The notes beneath the pieces are model-generated. The model worked only from the letters and a program-made list of their open reading frames with translations. It had not been told where the DNA came from and did no database searches. Below, one piece after another: positions 38,801 to 46,833 of a stretch of 64,000 bases of DNA. Both the position numbers and the translations under genes were made by a program. Each line of letters begins with the position of its first letter. The first letter of the stretch is position 1. Source of the DNA: Ciceribacter lividus (GTDB lineage Bacteria; Pseudomonadota; Alphaproteobacteria; Rhizobiales; Rhizobiaceae); NCBI RefSeq assembly GCF_003337715.1, contig NZ_QPIX01000013.1, positions 1 to 64,000 on the forward strand. The letters are read 5' to 3'.

Positions 38801-39348
38801 GGCAGACGGCTTTCTTCTCGAAGGGCAAGCCCTGGCTGCTCGATTTCTTCGACCAGATCCGCTTTTTTCCCGTCAGTCACGAGGAACTGACGGAGGCGCG
38901 CGCTGCATTCCCGTATGACGGCTACCCGATCCGCATCGAGGACGGCACCTTTTGCTACGCCGACTACGAGGCCGGCCTTGCCGCCGACGCAGGTTCCATT
39001 GCCACTTTCAAGGCGGGTCAGCAGGCTGCTTTCGAAGCCGAGCGTCGGCGCTGGAAAGAGCAGGGACTTGACAGCTTCACTGTCGACGAAGGTCCCGGTC
39101 ACCATCCGGGCGGAGACATCCCCGAGGGCTGTTTCGGTGTCGAAAGTGCCGTGCCCGGCAATGTCTGGAAAGTGCTGGTCGAACAGGGCCAGTCCGTCGC
39201 CGCGGGTGATACGCTCGCAATCATCGAATCCATGAAGATGGAAATCACCATCACCGCCCATGCCAATGGCCGCGTTCGCGAATTGCGCGCCGGTCCCGGC
39301 CGGAACATCAAGGCCGGAGACGTGCTGGCCGTACTGGAGGAAATCTGA
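35812..39348 (+). CDS. Guanidine carboxylase (biotin-dependent, urea-carboxylase family)
   Basis: A 1178-residue multidomain enzyme. Order: biotin carboxylase with ATP-grasp (about 1-450, MFQKVLIANRGEIAVRII), KipA-like carboxyltransferase part (from about 445), KipI-like part (about 775-960), linker, and biotinyl domain at the C terminus with the biotin lysine K1142 in ESMKMEI. It adds CO2 to guanidine (or urea) using ATP. The riboswitch and deiminase genes favour guanidine. Known guanidine and urea carboxylases differ at an active-site Asp/Asn that I cannot place without alignment. Confidence 0.93.
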   Translation: MFQKVLIANRGEIAVRIIHTLRKLGIASVAVYSDADRFSKAVLIADEAVRIGPSPASESYLNIDAVIAACRQTGAGAVHPGYGFLSENIGFAERLKAEGIAFIGPRPDNIEAFGLKHTARELARESGVPLLPGSGLLETKEEALTAADEIGYPVMLKSTAGGGGIGMQLCDTPDALAAAFDSVQRTAKSSFGDARVYLERFVAKARHVEVQIFGDGKGRVIALGERDCSLQRRNQKVIEETPAPGLPDAVRKRLHAAAVALGQKANYESAGTVEFIYDPARQEFYFLEVNTRLQVEHPVTEAVFGIDLVEWMIRHAAGEDVLTGKENLMPRGAAIEARVYAEMPHADFRPSTGLLTEVVFPENVRVDCWIETGTEVSPYYDPMLAKIIVSAADRGSAISALGQALDSSSISGIETNLDYLKAIAASDLFKSGDVATTALKGFAFSPHVIEVITPGAQSSLQELPGRLGLWHVGVPPSGPMDDRSFRHANRLVGNADETAALELTVSGPVLKFFADATVALAGAKMPMKLDGEPVTHNAAVRVKAGQTLAIGTIDGPGQRAYLAVAGGLAAPVVLGSRATFGLGQFGGNATGTLRAGHVLRLAREPQVNVKPPEAPAPLSHEWTVGVVYGPHGAPDFFVEEDIETLFSTEYEVHFNSARTGVRLIGSAPKWAREDGGEAGLHPSNLHDNAYAIGAIDFTGDMPIILGPDGPSLGGFVCPAVIARDEQWKMGQFKPGDKIRFHAVVRPDDTIAGPVVKRIGEDAGSPVIASSESGPVPVVYRRQGDDNILVEYGPMHLSIGLRLRAHLLMQALQEEKVPGLIDLTPGIRSLQVHYDGTSLSRTRLLGLLSEIEASLPAVHEAKVPSRTVYLPLSWNDPDAELAMRKYQELVRPNAPWCPSNIEFIRRINGLADEQAVKDTIFNASYLVMGLGDVYLGAPVATPLDPRHRLVTTKYNPARTWTPENAVGIGGAYMCIYGMEGPGGYQLFGRTIQVWNTWRQTAFFSKGKPWLLDFFDQIRFFPVSHEELTEARAAFPYDGYPIRIEDGTFCYADYEAGLAADAGSIATFKAGQQAAFEAERRRWKEQGLDSFTVDEGPGHHPGGDIPEGCFGVESAVPGNVWKVLVEQGQSVAAGDTLAIIESMKMEITITAHANGRVRELRAGPGRNIKAGDVLAVLEEI

Positions 39349-41153
39349 TGCTTCCCGAAATACTCGATCTATCGTCCGTCCGTGCCGCTTATGCGCAGGG
39401 TCTCACACCGCTCGAACTCGTCGAGGAAGTGATCGTCCGCTGCGAGGCGGCCGACGATCCGGCGATCTTCATCACGCGCACGCCCGACGACGAATTGCGC
39501 AATGCTGCAAGGGAACTGGTAGCGCGCGCGCCGCAGCCGAACAGTCTTCCGCTCTGGGGCATTCCCTTTGCGGTCAAGGACAATATCGACGTCGCCGGCC
39601 TACCGACCACGGCCGCCTGTCCCGCCTATGAATATCGTCCGGAAGCGGATGCAACGCTGATCGCCCGGCTGAAGGCCGCGGGCGCGCTCGTCATCGGCAA
39701 GACGAATCTGGACCAGTTCGCAACGGGCCTCAACGGTACCCGCTCGCCCTATGGCGCACCCCGCTCGGTCTTCGACAAGGCCTATGTCTCGGGCGGATCG
39801 AGTTCCGGCTCGGCCGTTGCGGTGGCATCGGGCCTCGCGACATTCGCATTGGGGACCGATACCGCCGGCTCCGGACGCGTTCCGGCCAGCTTCAATAACC
39901 TCGTCGGAATCAAGCCCACGCCCGGCCTGGTGCCGAACACCGGCGTCATTCCAGCCTGCCGCAGCGTCGATGTCGTGACCGTCTTTGCCGGGACGGTCGG
40001 CGATGGTATCGCCGTCCGAAAGGTGATGGAGGGCTATGATGCGGGAGATCCCTTCTCGCGCGAGGCTGAACCGTGCACGCTTCCCGCCTCGGGCCTCCGG
40101 ATCGGCGTCCTCGACGGTGCGGAACGCGAATTCTACGGCAACAAGGCCTATGAAGCGCTCTACGATGCGGCGATCGAGCGGGCGAAATCCTTGGGCGCCA
40201 CCATCGTGCCATTCGACTATGCGCCGTTTCGTGAAGCTGCCGAACTGCTCTACAACGGCCCCTGGGTGGCAGAACGTCTGGCCGCGGTGAAGGATTTCAT
40301 CGCCACGAATGCCGATGATTTCGACCCGACCGTCCGCACGATCATCGAGGGAGCCAGACGCTACGACGCGGTGGCGGCCTTCGAGGGAAGGTACAAGCTC
40401 GAAAGCCTTCGCCAGAAAACGAAGGTCGAGTGGAACAAGGTCGACATGCTGATGTTGCCGACGTCGCCGACCACCTACACGGTCGAGGACATGCTGGCCG
40501 ATCCGATCGCGAAGAACGGCCATTTCGGCCGCTACACCAATTTCGTGAACCTGTTCGGCTATGCCGCGATCGCCATTCCCGCCGGCTTCGATATCGCCGG
40601 CCATCTGCCTTTCGGCGTGACGCTGATCGGCCCGGCCTTCGCCGATGAGGCTCTTGCATCGTTCGCCGACCGGATGCACCGCGACGTCGCGGCGGGTATG
40701 GGCAAGGACAGGCTCGCCGCACTGCCCGAGGCGAGCCGCGTGGTCGAGCCCGACGATGGCATGATCCCCATCATGGTCGTTGGCGCGCACCTGACCGGCA
40801 TGCCGCTCAACCACGAACTGACGGGATCGGGCGGAAGGCTCGTCAGGATCTGCCGTACCTCGAATGATTATCGCCTCTTCGTCCTGCCCGACACCACACC
40901 ACCCAAGCCGGGCCTCATCCACGAACCGGATTACGAGGCGGCGGGCCTCGAAGTGGAAGTGTGGGCGCTGCCGCCGGATGCCTTTGGCCGCTTCGTCGCC
41001 AATATTCCGGCCCCGCTCGGCATCGGCAAGGTTACGCTCGACGACGGCTCCTCCGTATCCGGTTTCCTTTGTGAAGCCTACGCGATCGCCGGCGCACAAG
41101 AGATCACCGCGCTTGGCGGCTGGCGGAGCTATATCCGCTCGCTTTCGGTCTGA
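39348..41153 (+). CDS. atzF: Allophanate hydrolase
   Basis: A 601-residue amidase-signature enzyme that splits allophanate to ammonia and CO2. The catalytic lysine is K77 (PFAVKDNID), the cis-serine lies in GGSSSGS (149-155) and the nucleophile is S175 (TDTAGSGRVPA). The C-terminal region (about 460-601) is the second domain of full-length AtzF, linked to decarboxylation. Its ATG overlaps the carboxylase stop by one base. It completes the route from guanidine to ammonia. Confidence 0.94.
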   Translation: MLPEILDLSSVRAAYAQGLTPLELVEEVIVRCEAADDPAIFITRTPDDELRNAARELVARAPQPNSLPLWGIPFAVKDNIDVAGLPTTAACPAYEYRPEADATLIARLKAAGALVIGKTNLDQFATGLNGTRSPYGAPRSVFDKAYVSGGSSSGSAVAVASGLATFALGTDTAGSGRVPASFNNLVGIKPTPGLVPNTGVIPACRSVDVVTVFAGTVGDGIAVRKVMEGYDAGDPFSREAEPCTLPASGLRIGVLDGAEREFYGNKAYEALYDAAIERAKSLGATIVPFDYAPFREAAELLYNGPWVAERLAAVKDFIATNADDFDPTVRTIIEGARRYDAVAAFEGRYKLESLRQKTKVEWNKVDMLMLPTSPTTYTVEDMLADPIAKNGHFGRYTNFVNLFGYAAIAIPAGFDIAGHLPFGVTLIGPAFADEALASFADRMHRDVAAGMGKDRLAALPEASRVVEPDDGMIPIMVVGAHLTGMPLNHELTGSGGRLVRICRTSNDYRLFVLPDTTPPKPGLIHEPDYEAAGLEVEVWALPPDAFGRFVANIPAPLGIGKVTLDDGSSVSGFLCEAYAIAGAQEITALGGWRSYIRSLSV

Positions 41154-41172
41154 GTGCCGGGGAGGAGGGGCG

Positions 41173-41305
41173 ACGTTCGTCGTTCCGGGAACTGCAGGCG
41201 CCGAGATCAACAGAGTGGTCGCGCCCGTCGAAGGCGAGCACCTCGTGACGAAGTCGAACATCAACGGCTTCGTCCCCAGGGACCTCCTCGCTTCGATACT
41301 GCCGT
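41173..41305 (+). pseudogene. Fragment of an isochorismatase-like cysteine hydrolase
   Basis: One forward reading frame translates to FVVPGTAGAEINRVVAPV followed by EHLVTKSNINGFVPRDLLA. This resembles the middle of isochorismatase-fold amidohydrolases (GTPGAEI then a VxTK segment). There is no start, N terminus or active-site C-terminal part. The family includes biuret hydrolase, whose product is the substrate of the preceding atzF, but such a link is speculation from a 44-residue scrap. Confidence 0.45.
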
Positions 41306-41335
41306 TGTGGGCGCTTCCCGGGCGGTGTTCCGGGA

Positions 41336-42931
41336 TCAGTATCCGAGGGCGATGCCGTCTTTGCGTGATTCCGATGCGCCGGTGAGCGTTCCATTGTCCC
41401 AGTCGATCCGGATAACCTGTGCGCCGCCGATCGGATCCTCGGCCGGCACGATCTCGAAGCCGCGGCGGGTGAGTTCCGCCACCGTTTCCATGGGAACGGT
41501 ATGCTCCGCCTCGACGCGGGGCGCCTTGCCGCCGACGGGGATCAGGCGCGGCAGATCGATCGCGTCCTGCATGTCCATGTCGTAATCGACCACCTTCGAG
41601 ACCAGGTGAGCGTGACCCATCGCCTGATAATAGCCACCCATCACGCCGAAGGACAACTCCGTTCGGCCGTTTCGGGTCACCATGCCCGGGATGATCGTAT
41701 GCAGAGGTCGTTTCTCCGGGGCGATCATGTTCGGGTGTCCGCGCTCGAGCGAAAAACTCTGACCACGATTGTGCAGGATGACGCCTGATTCAGGGGCGAC
41801 CAGGCCCGTGCCGAAGCTGTCGAAGATCGAATTGATGAAGCTTACCGCGTTGCGTTCTTCATCGACGATCGAAATGTAGACGGTGTCGCGGTGAAGCGGC
41901 ATCTCGAAATCCGGGAGCTCCGTCAGGGCCCGGGTCAGGTCGATCATGCCGGCCAGGCGACGCGCGAAGTCCTCCGACAACAGTTCGTCGATCGGCACAT
42001 CGGCCTTGTCAGGATCGGCGATCCAGGCGTCACGGGCGGCATAGGCGAGGCGGGTCGCCTCGATCTCCAGATGCAGCCGGTCCGGTGACTGGGGTGCCAG
42101 CTGATTGTCGAAGCAGGACAGGATGTTGAGGATGAGCAGGGCGATGATGCCCTGGCCGTTCGGCGGGCATTCATGGATTGTATGGCCGCGGAAGGTCGTC
42201 GTCACCGGCGTCACATATTCGCCCTTCGCCGCGGCGAAATCCTCGAGCGTGTGCAGGCCGCCATGGGCGTTGAGATGCGCCACCATGTCAGCCGCCACCG
42301 GCCCCGTGTAGAAGCCGTCACGGCCCTCGGCCGCGATCCGGCGCAAAGTCGCTGCCAGCTTCGGCTGACGGTGCATTTCGCCGATGCGCGGCGCGCGACC
42401 GCCGGGCAGGAAGATTTCGGCAGCCGCCTTGTCGGCGGCGAGAAGCTTCTCTTCTTGCGCCCAGTCACGGTGGACGCGGGGCGTGATGGCGTAGCCTTCC
42501 TCGGCATAACGAATGGCGGGTGCGAGCACCTCGGCCAAGGGCAGACGGCCATGATCGGCATGCAGGCGCGTCCAGGCGTCGATTGCCCCGGGAATGGTGA
42601 CGGCGGAGGGCGACTGGCGCGGCACTTCCGAGAGCCCACGTTCTTCGAACCATTCGATCGTCAGCGCCTTCGGCGTGCGACCGGAGCCGTTATAGGCGAT
42701 GACGTCGGCGCCGCCCTTGGGCGCATAAAGGGCGAAACAATCGCCGCCGATGCCTGTGGAGCCCGGTTCGACCACGCATTGCACGGCACAGGCGGCAATG
42801 GCTGCGTCCATGGCGTTTCCACCGGCCTGCAATACGTTGACGGCTGTCAGCGTCGCATAAGGGTGGGAGGTTGCAGCCATGGCCTTGGCCGATACGGCCA
42901 CCGACCGCGTCGGCTTTTCGAAGTTGCGCAT
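41336..42931 (-). CDS. Gamma-glutamyltransferase family protein 2
   Basis: A 531-residue proenzyme of the gamma-glutamyltransferase family. The expected cleavage threonine is T350 in LHRDTVYISIVDEERNAVSF, and the N-terminal QAGGNAMDAAIA and GIGGDCFALYA are intact. No signal peptide is visible. It is only distantly similar to the copy at 23012-24796. It is downstream of a polar-amino-acid importer on the same strand (39 bases from the permease), so it may process an imported gamma-glutamyl compound. Confidence 0.88.
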   Translation of the reverse strand: MRNFEKPTRSVAVSAKAMAATSHPYATLTAVNVLQAGGNAMDAAIAACAVQCVVEPGSTGIGGDCFALYAPKGGADVIAYNGSGRTPKALTIEWFEERGLSEVPRQSPSAVTIPGAIDAWTRLHADHGRLPLAEVLAPAIRYAEEGYAITPRVHRDWAQEEKLLAADKAAAEIFLPGGRAPRIGEMHRQPKLAATLRRIAAEGRDGFYTGPVAADMVAHLNAHGGLHTLEDFAAAKGEYVTPVTTTFRGHTIHECPPNGQGIIALLILNILSCFDNQLAPQSPDRLHLEIEATRLAYAARDAWIADPDKADVPIDELLSEDFARRLAGMIDLTRALTELPDFEMPLHRDTVYISIVDEERNAVSFINSIFDSFGTGLVAPESGVILHNRGQSFSLERGHPNMIAPEKRPLHTIIPGMVTRNGRTELSFGVMGGYYQAMGHAHLVSKVVDYDMDMQDAIDLPRLIPVGGKAPRVEAEHTVPMETVAELTRRGFEIVPAEDPIGGAQVIRIDWDNGTLTGASESRKDGIALGY

Positions 42932-42970
42932 CCTTGTCAGTCTCCTCGTATGCTTTTGTGCCGCAGCCGG

Positions 42971-43663
42971 TCAGGTGCGGGTTCGGTATGGCGTGAGCCT
43001 GATTTCGAGGGCAGACAGTGCCCGGACGATCAGGAAATTCAGCAGCAGATAGATCGCGCCCGCGGCGATGAAGACTTCGATCGCACGATAGCTCTGGGAG
43101 ATCAGCCCTTGGGCGATGCCCGTGACCTCCATCAGGGTGATGATCGAGGCGAGCGAGGTGCCCTTCACCATCAGGATGATCTCGTTGCCGTAAGCGGGTA
43201 TCGCCTGGCGGAGTGCGATCGGCAGTGTGACGAGACGGAGCGTCAGCAGGCGTGACATGCCAAGCGCGGAAGCCGCTTCGCCGAGCCCGCGCGGGACATT
43301 GCTGATTGCGCCGCGCAGGATCTCGCTGCCATAGGCGGCCGTGTTGAGCGTCAGCGCCAGGATCGCGCACCAGTAGGGCTCACGAAACAGCCACCACAGC
43401 CCGACCGTCTGGAGGGCAGGGCGGAACTGGCCGAGCCCGTAGTAGATAAGGAAGATCTGGACGAGCAGGGGCGTGCCGCGGAAGACGGCGACGAAGGTGC
43501 GTATCGGCCAGACGATCCGGCGGTGCCCACCCTGCTGGGCGAGGGCGAGGGCGAGGGCGAGCATGAAGCCGAGCAGAATGGAGGTGCCCGCGAGCTGCAA
43601 GGTCAGCGGAACCCCGGACAGTAGCTTAGGGATGATTTCGAGGAAAAAGCCGACGTCGATCAT
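42971..43663 (-). CDS. Polar amino acid ABC permease (HisM/OccM-like)
   Basis: A 230-residue permease with about five helices. Family segments are FVAVFRGTPLLVQIFLIYYGL and PRGLGEAASALGMSRLLTLRLVTLPIALRQAIPAYGNE. It overlaps the other permease by four bases (ATGA) and would form a heterodimer with it. No ATPase gene is linked. Confidence 0.9.
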   Translation of the reverse strand: MIDVGFFLEIIPKLLSGVPLTLQLAGTSILLGFMLALALALAQQGGHRRIVWPIRTFVAVFRGTPLLVQIFLIYYGLGQFRPALQTVGLWWLFREPYWCAILALTLNTAAYGSEILRGAISNVPRGLGEAASALGMSRLLTLRLVTLPIALRQAIPAYGNEIILMVKGTSLASIITLMEVTGIAQGLISQSYRAIEVFIAAGAIYLLLNFLIVRALSALEIRLTPYRTRT

Positions 43664-44373
43664 CGAGGCGTGATCCCCCGGGAGGCGCGTGTCTCTCCGA
43701 AGCGGAAGACCTGTCCGGTGATGCCGGCGATCACGAAGTAGAGGCTTCCGGCAGCGAGATAGAAGAGGAAGGGTTCCCGCGTCGAACCGGCGCCGATCTG
43801 GGCCTGGCGCATCAGCTCGACGAGGCCGATGACGGAAATCAGGGCAGAGTCCTTGAGGACCAGCTGCCAGACATTGCTCAGACCCGGTATCGCATGGCGC
43901 AACAGTTGCGGGACAATCACCAGCCGCAGCATCTGGATGTTCGAGAGTGCGAGCGCCTTCGCGGCATCGAACTGTCCCCGTTCGACAGCCAGATATGCCC
44001 CGCGATAGACTTCCGCCTGGTAGGCGCCTGAAATGATGCCGATCGCAAGCACGCCGGTTGCAAGCGACGGCAGGCCGACAAATTCGTCGGAGCCGAGGCT
44101 GCGGGCGATCGCGGTCAAGGCAATGCTGCCGCCATAGTAGAACAGGTAGATGGTGAGGAGGTCCGGCACACCGCGGAAGACCGTGCCATAGGCTGAGGCG
44201 AGGGCTTTCGGCACGCGCCCCGAAGACAGGCGGCCGGCTGCCGCAAAGCCGCCGAAAATTGCTCCGAGCACGAAGCCCAGGACGGACAGGAGCAGTGTCA
44301 TTGCGGCTGCCGCTAGAAGGGCCACGCCCCAGCCGCCTTCGGCGAAGCCGAGCAGATGCAGTCTTTCAAGCAT
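43660..44373 (-). CDS. Polar amino acid ABC permease (HisQ/OccQ-like)
   Basis: A 237-residue permease of the His/Glu/Gln/Arg/opine group: SAYGTVFRGVPDLLTIYLFYYGG and AKALALSNIQMLRLVIVPQ. About five helices. The ATG at 44373 follows GGAGAGG. It sits after a strong hairpin that separates it from the binding-protein gene. Confidence 0.9.
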   Translation of the reverse strand: MLERLHLLGFAEGGWGVALLAAAAMTLLLSVLGFVLGAIFGGFAAAGRLSSGRVPKALASAYGTVFRGVPDLLTIYLFYYGGSIALTAIARSLGSDEFVGLPSLATGVLAIGIISGAYQAEVYRGAYLAVERGQFDAAKALALSNIQMLRLVIVPQLLRHAIPGLSNVWQLVLKDSALISVIGLVELMRQAQIGAGSTREPFLFYLAAGSLYFVIAGITGQVFRFGETRASRGITPR

Positions 44374-44397
44374 GTGGGCGAACCTCTCCTTGCATTC

Positions 44398-44432
44398 CAC
44401 ACAGCCGGAGTCCGCTGAACTCCGGCTGTGTG
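44398..44432 (-). terminator. Hairpin between binding-protein and permease genes (amino acid importer)
   Basis: A perfect 14-bp stem (44398-44411 with 44419-44432) and 7-base loop fill most of the gap after the binding-protein stop. No T tract follows on the minus strand. Likely mRNA stabiliser or partial terminator. Confidence 0.75.
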
Positions 44433-44445
44433 CGGTCCGCCTTGG

Positions 44446-45297
44446 TTACTTGACCGGGGTTACGTCGGTGCCGACCCACTTCTCCGAAATGCGCTTGATC
44501 GTGCCATCGGCAATCGCGGAGTCGATTGCGGCATTCAGCATATCCTTGAGCTTGGTGTCCTCCTTGCGCAGACCCGCACCCGTACCGAGGCCGAAGACGC
44601 CGCCGACGAAGCCCGGACCGGCGATCGTGTAGTCGGCGAATTCAGGCTTTGCCAGCGTCGCGGCGAGCGCGGTCTGCTGCGCGAAGAGCGCATCGATGCG
44701 GCCGGCGGCGAGGTCGAGGTCGTGCTGTTCGGTCGTCTTGTATTCGCGGATCTCGACGGTGTCGGCGAAGTACTTCTTCAGGAAGTCGAGGTTCGTGGTG
44801 GCGGCCTGCACGCCGACGACCTTGCCCTTGAGCATGGGCTTCAACTTGTCGATGGCCGCAAGAGCCGAGGCCTCGTCTTCGAGCTTGAACTTCTCAGCCG
44901 AGACACCGAGCTTGCCGAGCTCGCTGTCCTTGCCGATGGCGAAGCCCGACGGGTCGACGGCGTAGGGCTGGGTGAAGTCGATCGTTTCCAGGCGCTTCGG
45001 CGTGATGAACATGCTCGCCATGATGACGTCGAACTTGCCGACGGTGAGCGAGGGGATGAGGCCGTCCCAGTCCTGGGCGACGATGGTGCACTTGACCTTC
45101 ATGCGGGCGCAGAGGTCGTTGGCGAGTTCGACTTCGAGACCGTCGAGCTTGCCGTCGGCTGTGGTGAAGTTCCAGGGCGCATAGGCGCCCTCGGTCGCAA
45201 TCTTGATCTCGGTCGGTGCGTCCTGCGCCAGGGCAACCTGGCCGAATGTCAGTGTCGTAAAGGCAGCCGCCAGCGCGGCCATGCGACGGATCGTCAT
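44446..45297 (-). CDS. Polar amino acid ABC binding protein (family 3)
   Basis: A 283-residue family-3 binding protein. The signal peptide ends near residue 25 (VALAQDAPT). Typical segments follow: IKIATEGAYAPWNF, GLEVELANDLCARM and KFDVIMASMFITPKRLETIDFTQPY. It resembles lysine/arginine/ornithine or opine binding proteins. It serves the two permeases downstream; the ATPase must come from elsewhere. Its ATG at 45297 was chosen because upstream residues do not form a signal peptide. Confidence 0.9.
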   Translation of the reverse strand: MTIRRMAALAAAFTTLTFGQVALAQDAPTEIKIATEGAYAPWNFTTADGKLDGLEVELANDLCARMKVKCTIVAQDWDGLIPSLTVGKFDVIMASMFITPKRLETIDFTQPYAVDPSGFAIGKDSELGKLGVSAEKFKLEDEASALAAIDKLKPMLKGKVVGVQAATTNLDFLKKYFADTVEIREYKTTEQHDLDLAAGRIDALFAQQTALAATLAKPEFADYTIAGPGFVGGVFGLGTGAGLRKEDTKLKDMLNAAIDSAIADGTIKRISEKWVGTDVTPVK

Positions 45298-45394
45298 GAC
45301 TTTTCCTCTTCGTCTGTTTTGGCCGTTCGTGACGGCGGTTCCCCGTCCTTGCCGGATGTCTCCCCCAGCTTCGGACAAAATGACCGGGCAGCGT

Positions 45395-46069
45395 TCAGCG
45401 CCGCCCGGGACTGGCGTAATCGGCAAGCATCGATGCCGTTTCAATGATGTGGTCCTGCATGACCGCTTCGGCGTGGCGGGCATCGCCGGACCTCAGAGCG
45501 TCGATCAGCTTCTGGTGCTCCTCGCGGGCAGACAGGGGTTTGTCGACGTAGTCGAACCAGATGCGCATGTAGGGCTCGATCACCACATGCAGCGCGGTGA
45601 TCTGCCGGATGAGCTTCGGGCGGCCGCTCAGGCCGTAGATGAAGGCGTGGAATTCCTGGTGGCGCAGGACCCAGTCGCCGCTGCCGGACTGTCCGGCGCG
45701 TTCGACGCGGTCGAGCAGCCCCTCCAGTTCCTCGAAAGTCTCTGAATTCATCCGCGGCGTCGCCAGGCGGACGGCGAGGCCCTCGAGCACGGATCGGATT
45801 TCGAAGGTCTCATGGATCTCATCCAGCGTCAGGCCGGCAACGACACATCCCCGGTTGGGACGAAGTGTCACCAAGCCATCGGCGGCGAGACGCCGAAAGG
45901 CTTCCCGCACGGGCATGCGGCTCATTCCGATTTCGGCGGCAATCTCTTCGGGGATCAGGCGATCGCCTGGCTTGTAGCGACCGAAACGCAGGGCCTGCTG
46001 CAGATGGAAGTAGGCCTCCTCTTCGGCCGTGGAGGCGAGATGTGCGGTGGAGGCTGGAGATATCGGCAT
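45395..46069 (-). CDS. GntR-family regulator (FCD type)
   Basis: A 224-residue regulator with winged helix (LIPEEIAAEIGMSRMPVREAFRRLAADG) and an FCD domain. It lies 97 bases upstream of the amino acid importer operon, on the same strand. A TTGTAT-N6-ATACAA palindrome lies 18-36 bases before its ATG and probably binds it. ATG 46069 is preferred over a TTG at 46105. Confidence 0.87.
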   Translation of the reverse strand: MPISPASTAHLASTAEEEAYFHLQQALRFGRYKPGDRLIPEEIAAEIGMSRMPVREAFRRLAADGLVTLRPNRGCVVAGLTLDEIHETFEIRSVLEGLAVRLATPRMNSETFEELEGLLDRVERAGQSGSGDWVLRHQEFHAFIYGLSGRPKLIRQITALHVVIEPYMRIWFDYVDKPLSAREEHQKLIDALRSGDARHAEAVMQDHIIETASMLADYASPGRR

Positions 46070-46087
46070 CTGTGGCCTATTGGATTT

Positions 46088-46105
46088 TTGTATCCACTCA
46101 TACAA
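46088..46105 (-). promoter_or_regulatory. GntR operator candidate TTGTAT-N6-ATACAA
   Basis: Exact 6-bp inverted repeat with a 6-base spacer just upstream of the GntR gene. The half-site equals that of the perfect TTGTATACAA palindrome beside the other GntR gene at 60638-61330. Confidence 0.6.
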
Positions 46106-46157
46106 TCATTCAGTTTTGGCGACGTCAAGGGACTTCGATCAGACATGCTGTGGGGCG

Positions 46158-46435
46158 TTAGCGGGACGGCGAAAGGCTGTTGCCGACGCGTTCGCGAATG
46201 AGGCGAGTGAACGCGGTGACCGAGGCGCGATCCGCGAAGGGAGCGGACACCAGAATGAACTCCACATCCTCGATCGGCGGTAGGGTAGAGGGTGGCAATT
46301 CGCGCCGTCCGGCCGGGGCGAGGCTTCGCGACTCGACCATGATGCCCAATGCCGGTCCTGGCCGCGGCCGTCAGACCACTGCGGCTCTGGCAGGAGCAGA
46401 CGATGCGCCACGGATGCCCGGCGCGTTCCAGCTCC
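46158..46435 (-). pseudogene. C-terminal remnant of a LysR-family gene, frameshifted
   Basis: Two reading frames together encode a LysR C terminus: HPWRIVCSCQSRSGLTAAART then, after one extra base near 46345, GIMVESRSLAPAGRRELPP and PPIEDVEFILV. It parallels the intact LysR at 29252-30112 almost residue for residue in this part. The N-terminal two thirds are missing, replaced by ridA. It is therefore a dead fragment marking a past rearrangement. Confidence 0.8.
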
Positions 46436-46822
46436 TCATGATCTCAGGGCGGTTACCTCGACCTCGACCTTGAATTCAGGTCGGGTGAAGCCGCTGACGA
46501 TCAAGAGCGTGGAGACCGGCCGGGGTTCTCGCGTATATCGGTCGCGCACGGCCATATAGGGAGCGAAATCCTCCCGCCGGGTCACGAAGCCCGCGATGCG
46601 GACGACGTCGGCGAAGCTCATTTCGGCCTCTTCGAGGATTGCCGCAATGGCCTCGAAGCAGATCACCGCCTGATCCTCTATGCTGTCGGGAACGGTTTCG
46701 TCGGGCCGGATGCCCAGCTGGCCGGATGTGACGAGCAACTCGCCTCGAGCGGGCATGATGAGCCCGTGATTATAATGTCCGAAGGGTTTTCGCACAGTGA
46801 GGGGGTTGAGAGATCGTTTCAT
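46436..46822 (-). CDS. RidA-family imine/enamine deaminase-like protein
   Basis: A 128-residue RidA (YjgF/YER057c/UK114) protein (LVTSGQLGIRPDETV, EEAEMSFADVVRIAGFVTRRED, RPVSTLLIVSGFTRPEFKVEVEVTAL). RidA proteins hydrolyse reactive imines or, in pathway-specific versions, aminoacrylate-like products. It is the last gene of the six-gene operon read from 51790/52866, implying that an imine or enamine arises in the pathway. The LysR remnant begins at its stop. Confidence 0.88.
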   Translation of the reverse strand: MKRSLNPLTVRKPFGHYNHGLIMPARGELLVTSGQLGIRPDETVPDSIEDQAVICFEAIAAILEEAEMSFADVVRIAGFVTRREDFAPYMAVRDRYTREPRPVSTLLIVSGFTRPEFKVEVEVTALRS

Positions 46823-46833
46823 AGGCGGCTGCC

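Noticed and set aside
36496..39261. A 921-residue open frame antisense to the carboxylase
   Set aside because: The plus strand holds a full multidomain enzyme with all motifs; the antisense frame shows low-complexity Arg/Asp-rich sequence.
39600..41264. A 554-residue open frame antisense to allophanate hydrolase
   Set aside because: Shadow frame; the plus-strand amidase is complete and coupled to its neighbour.
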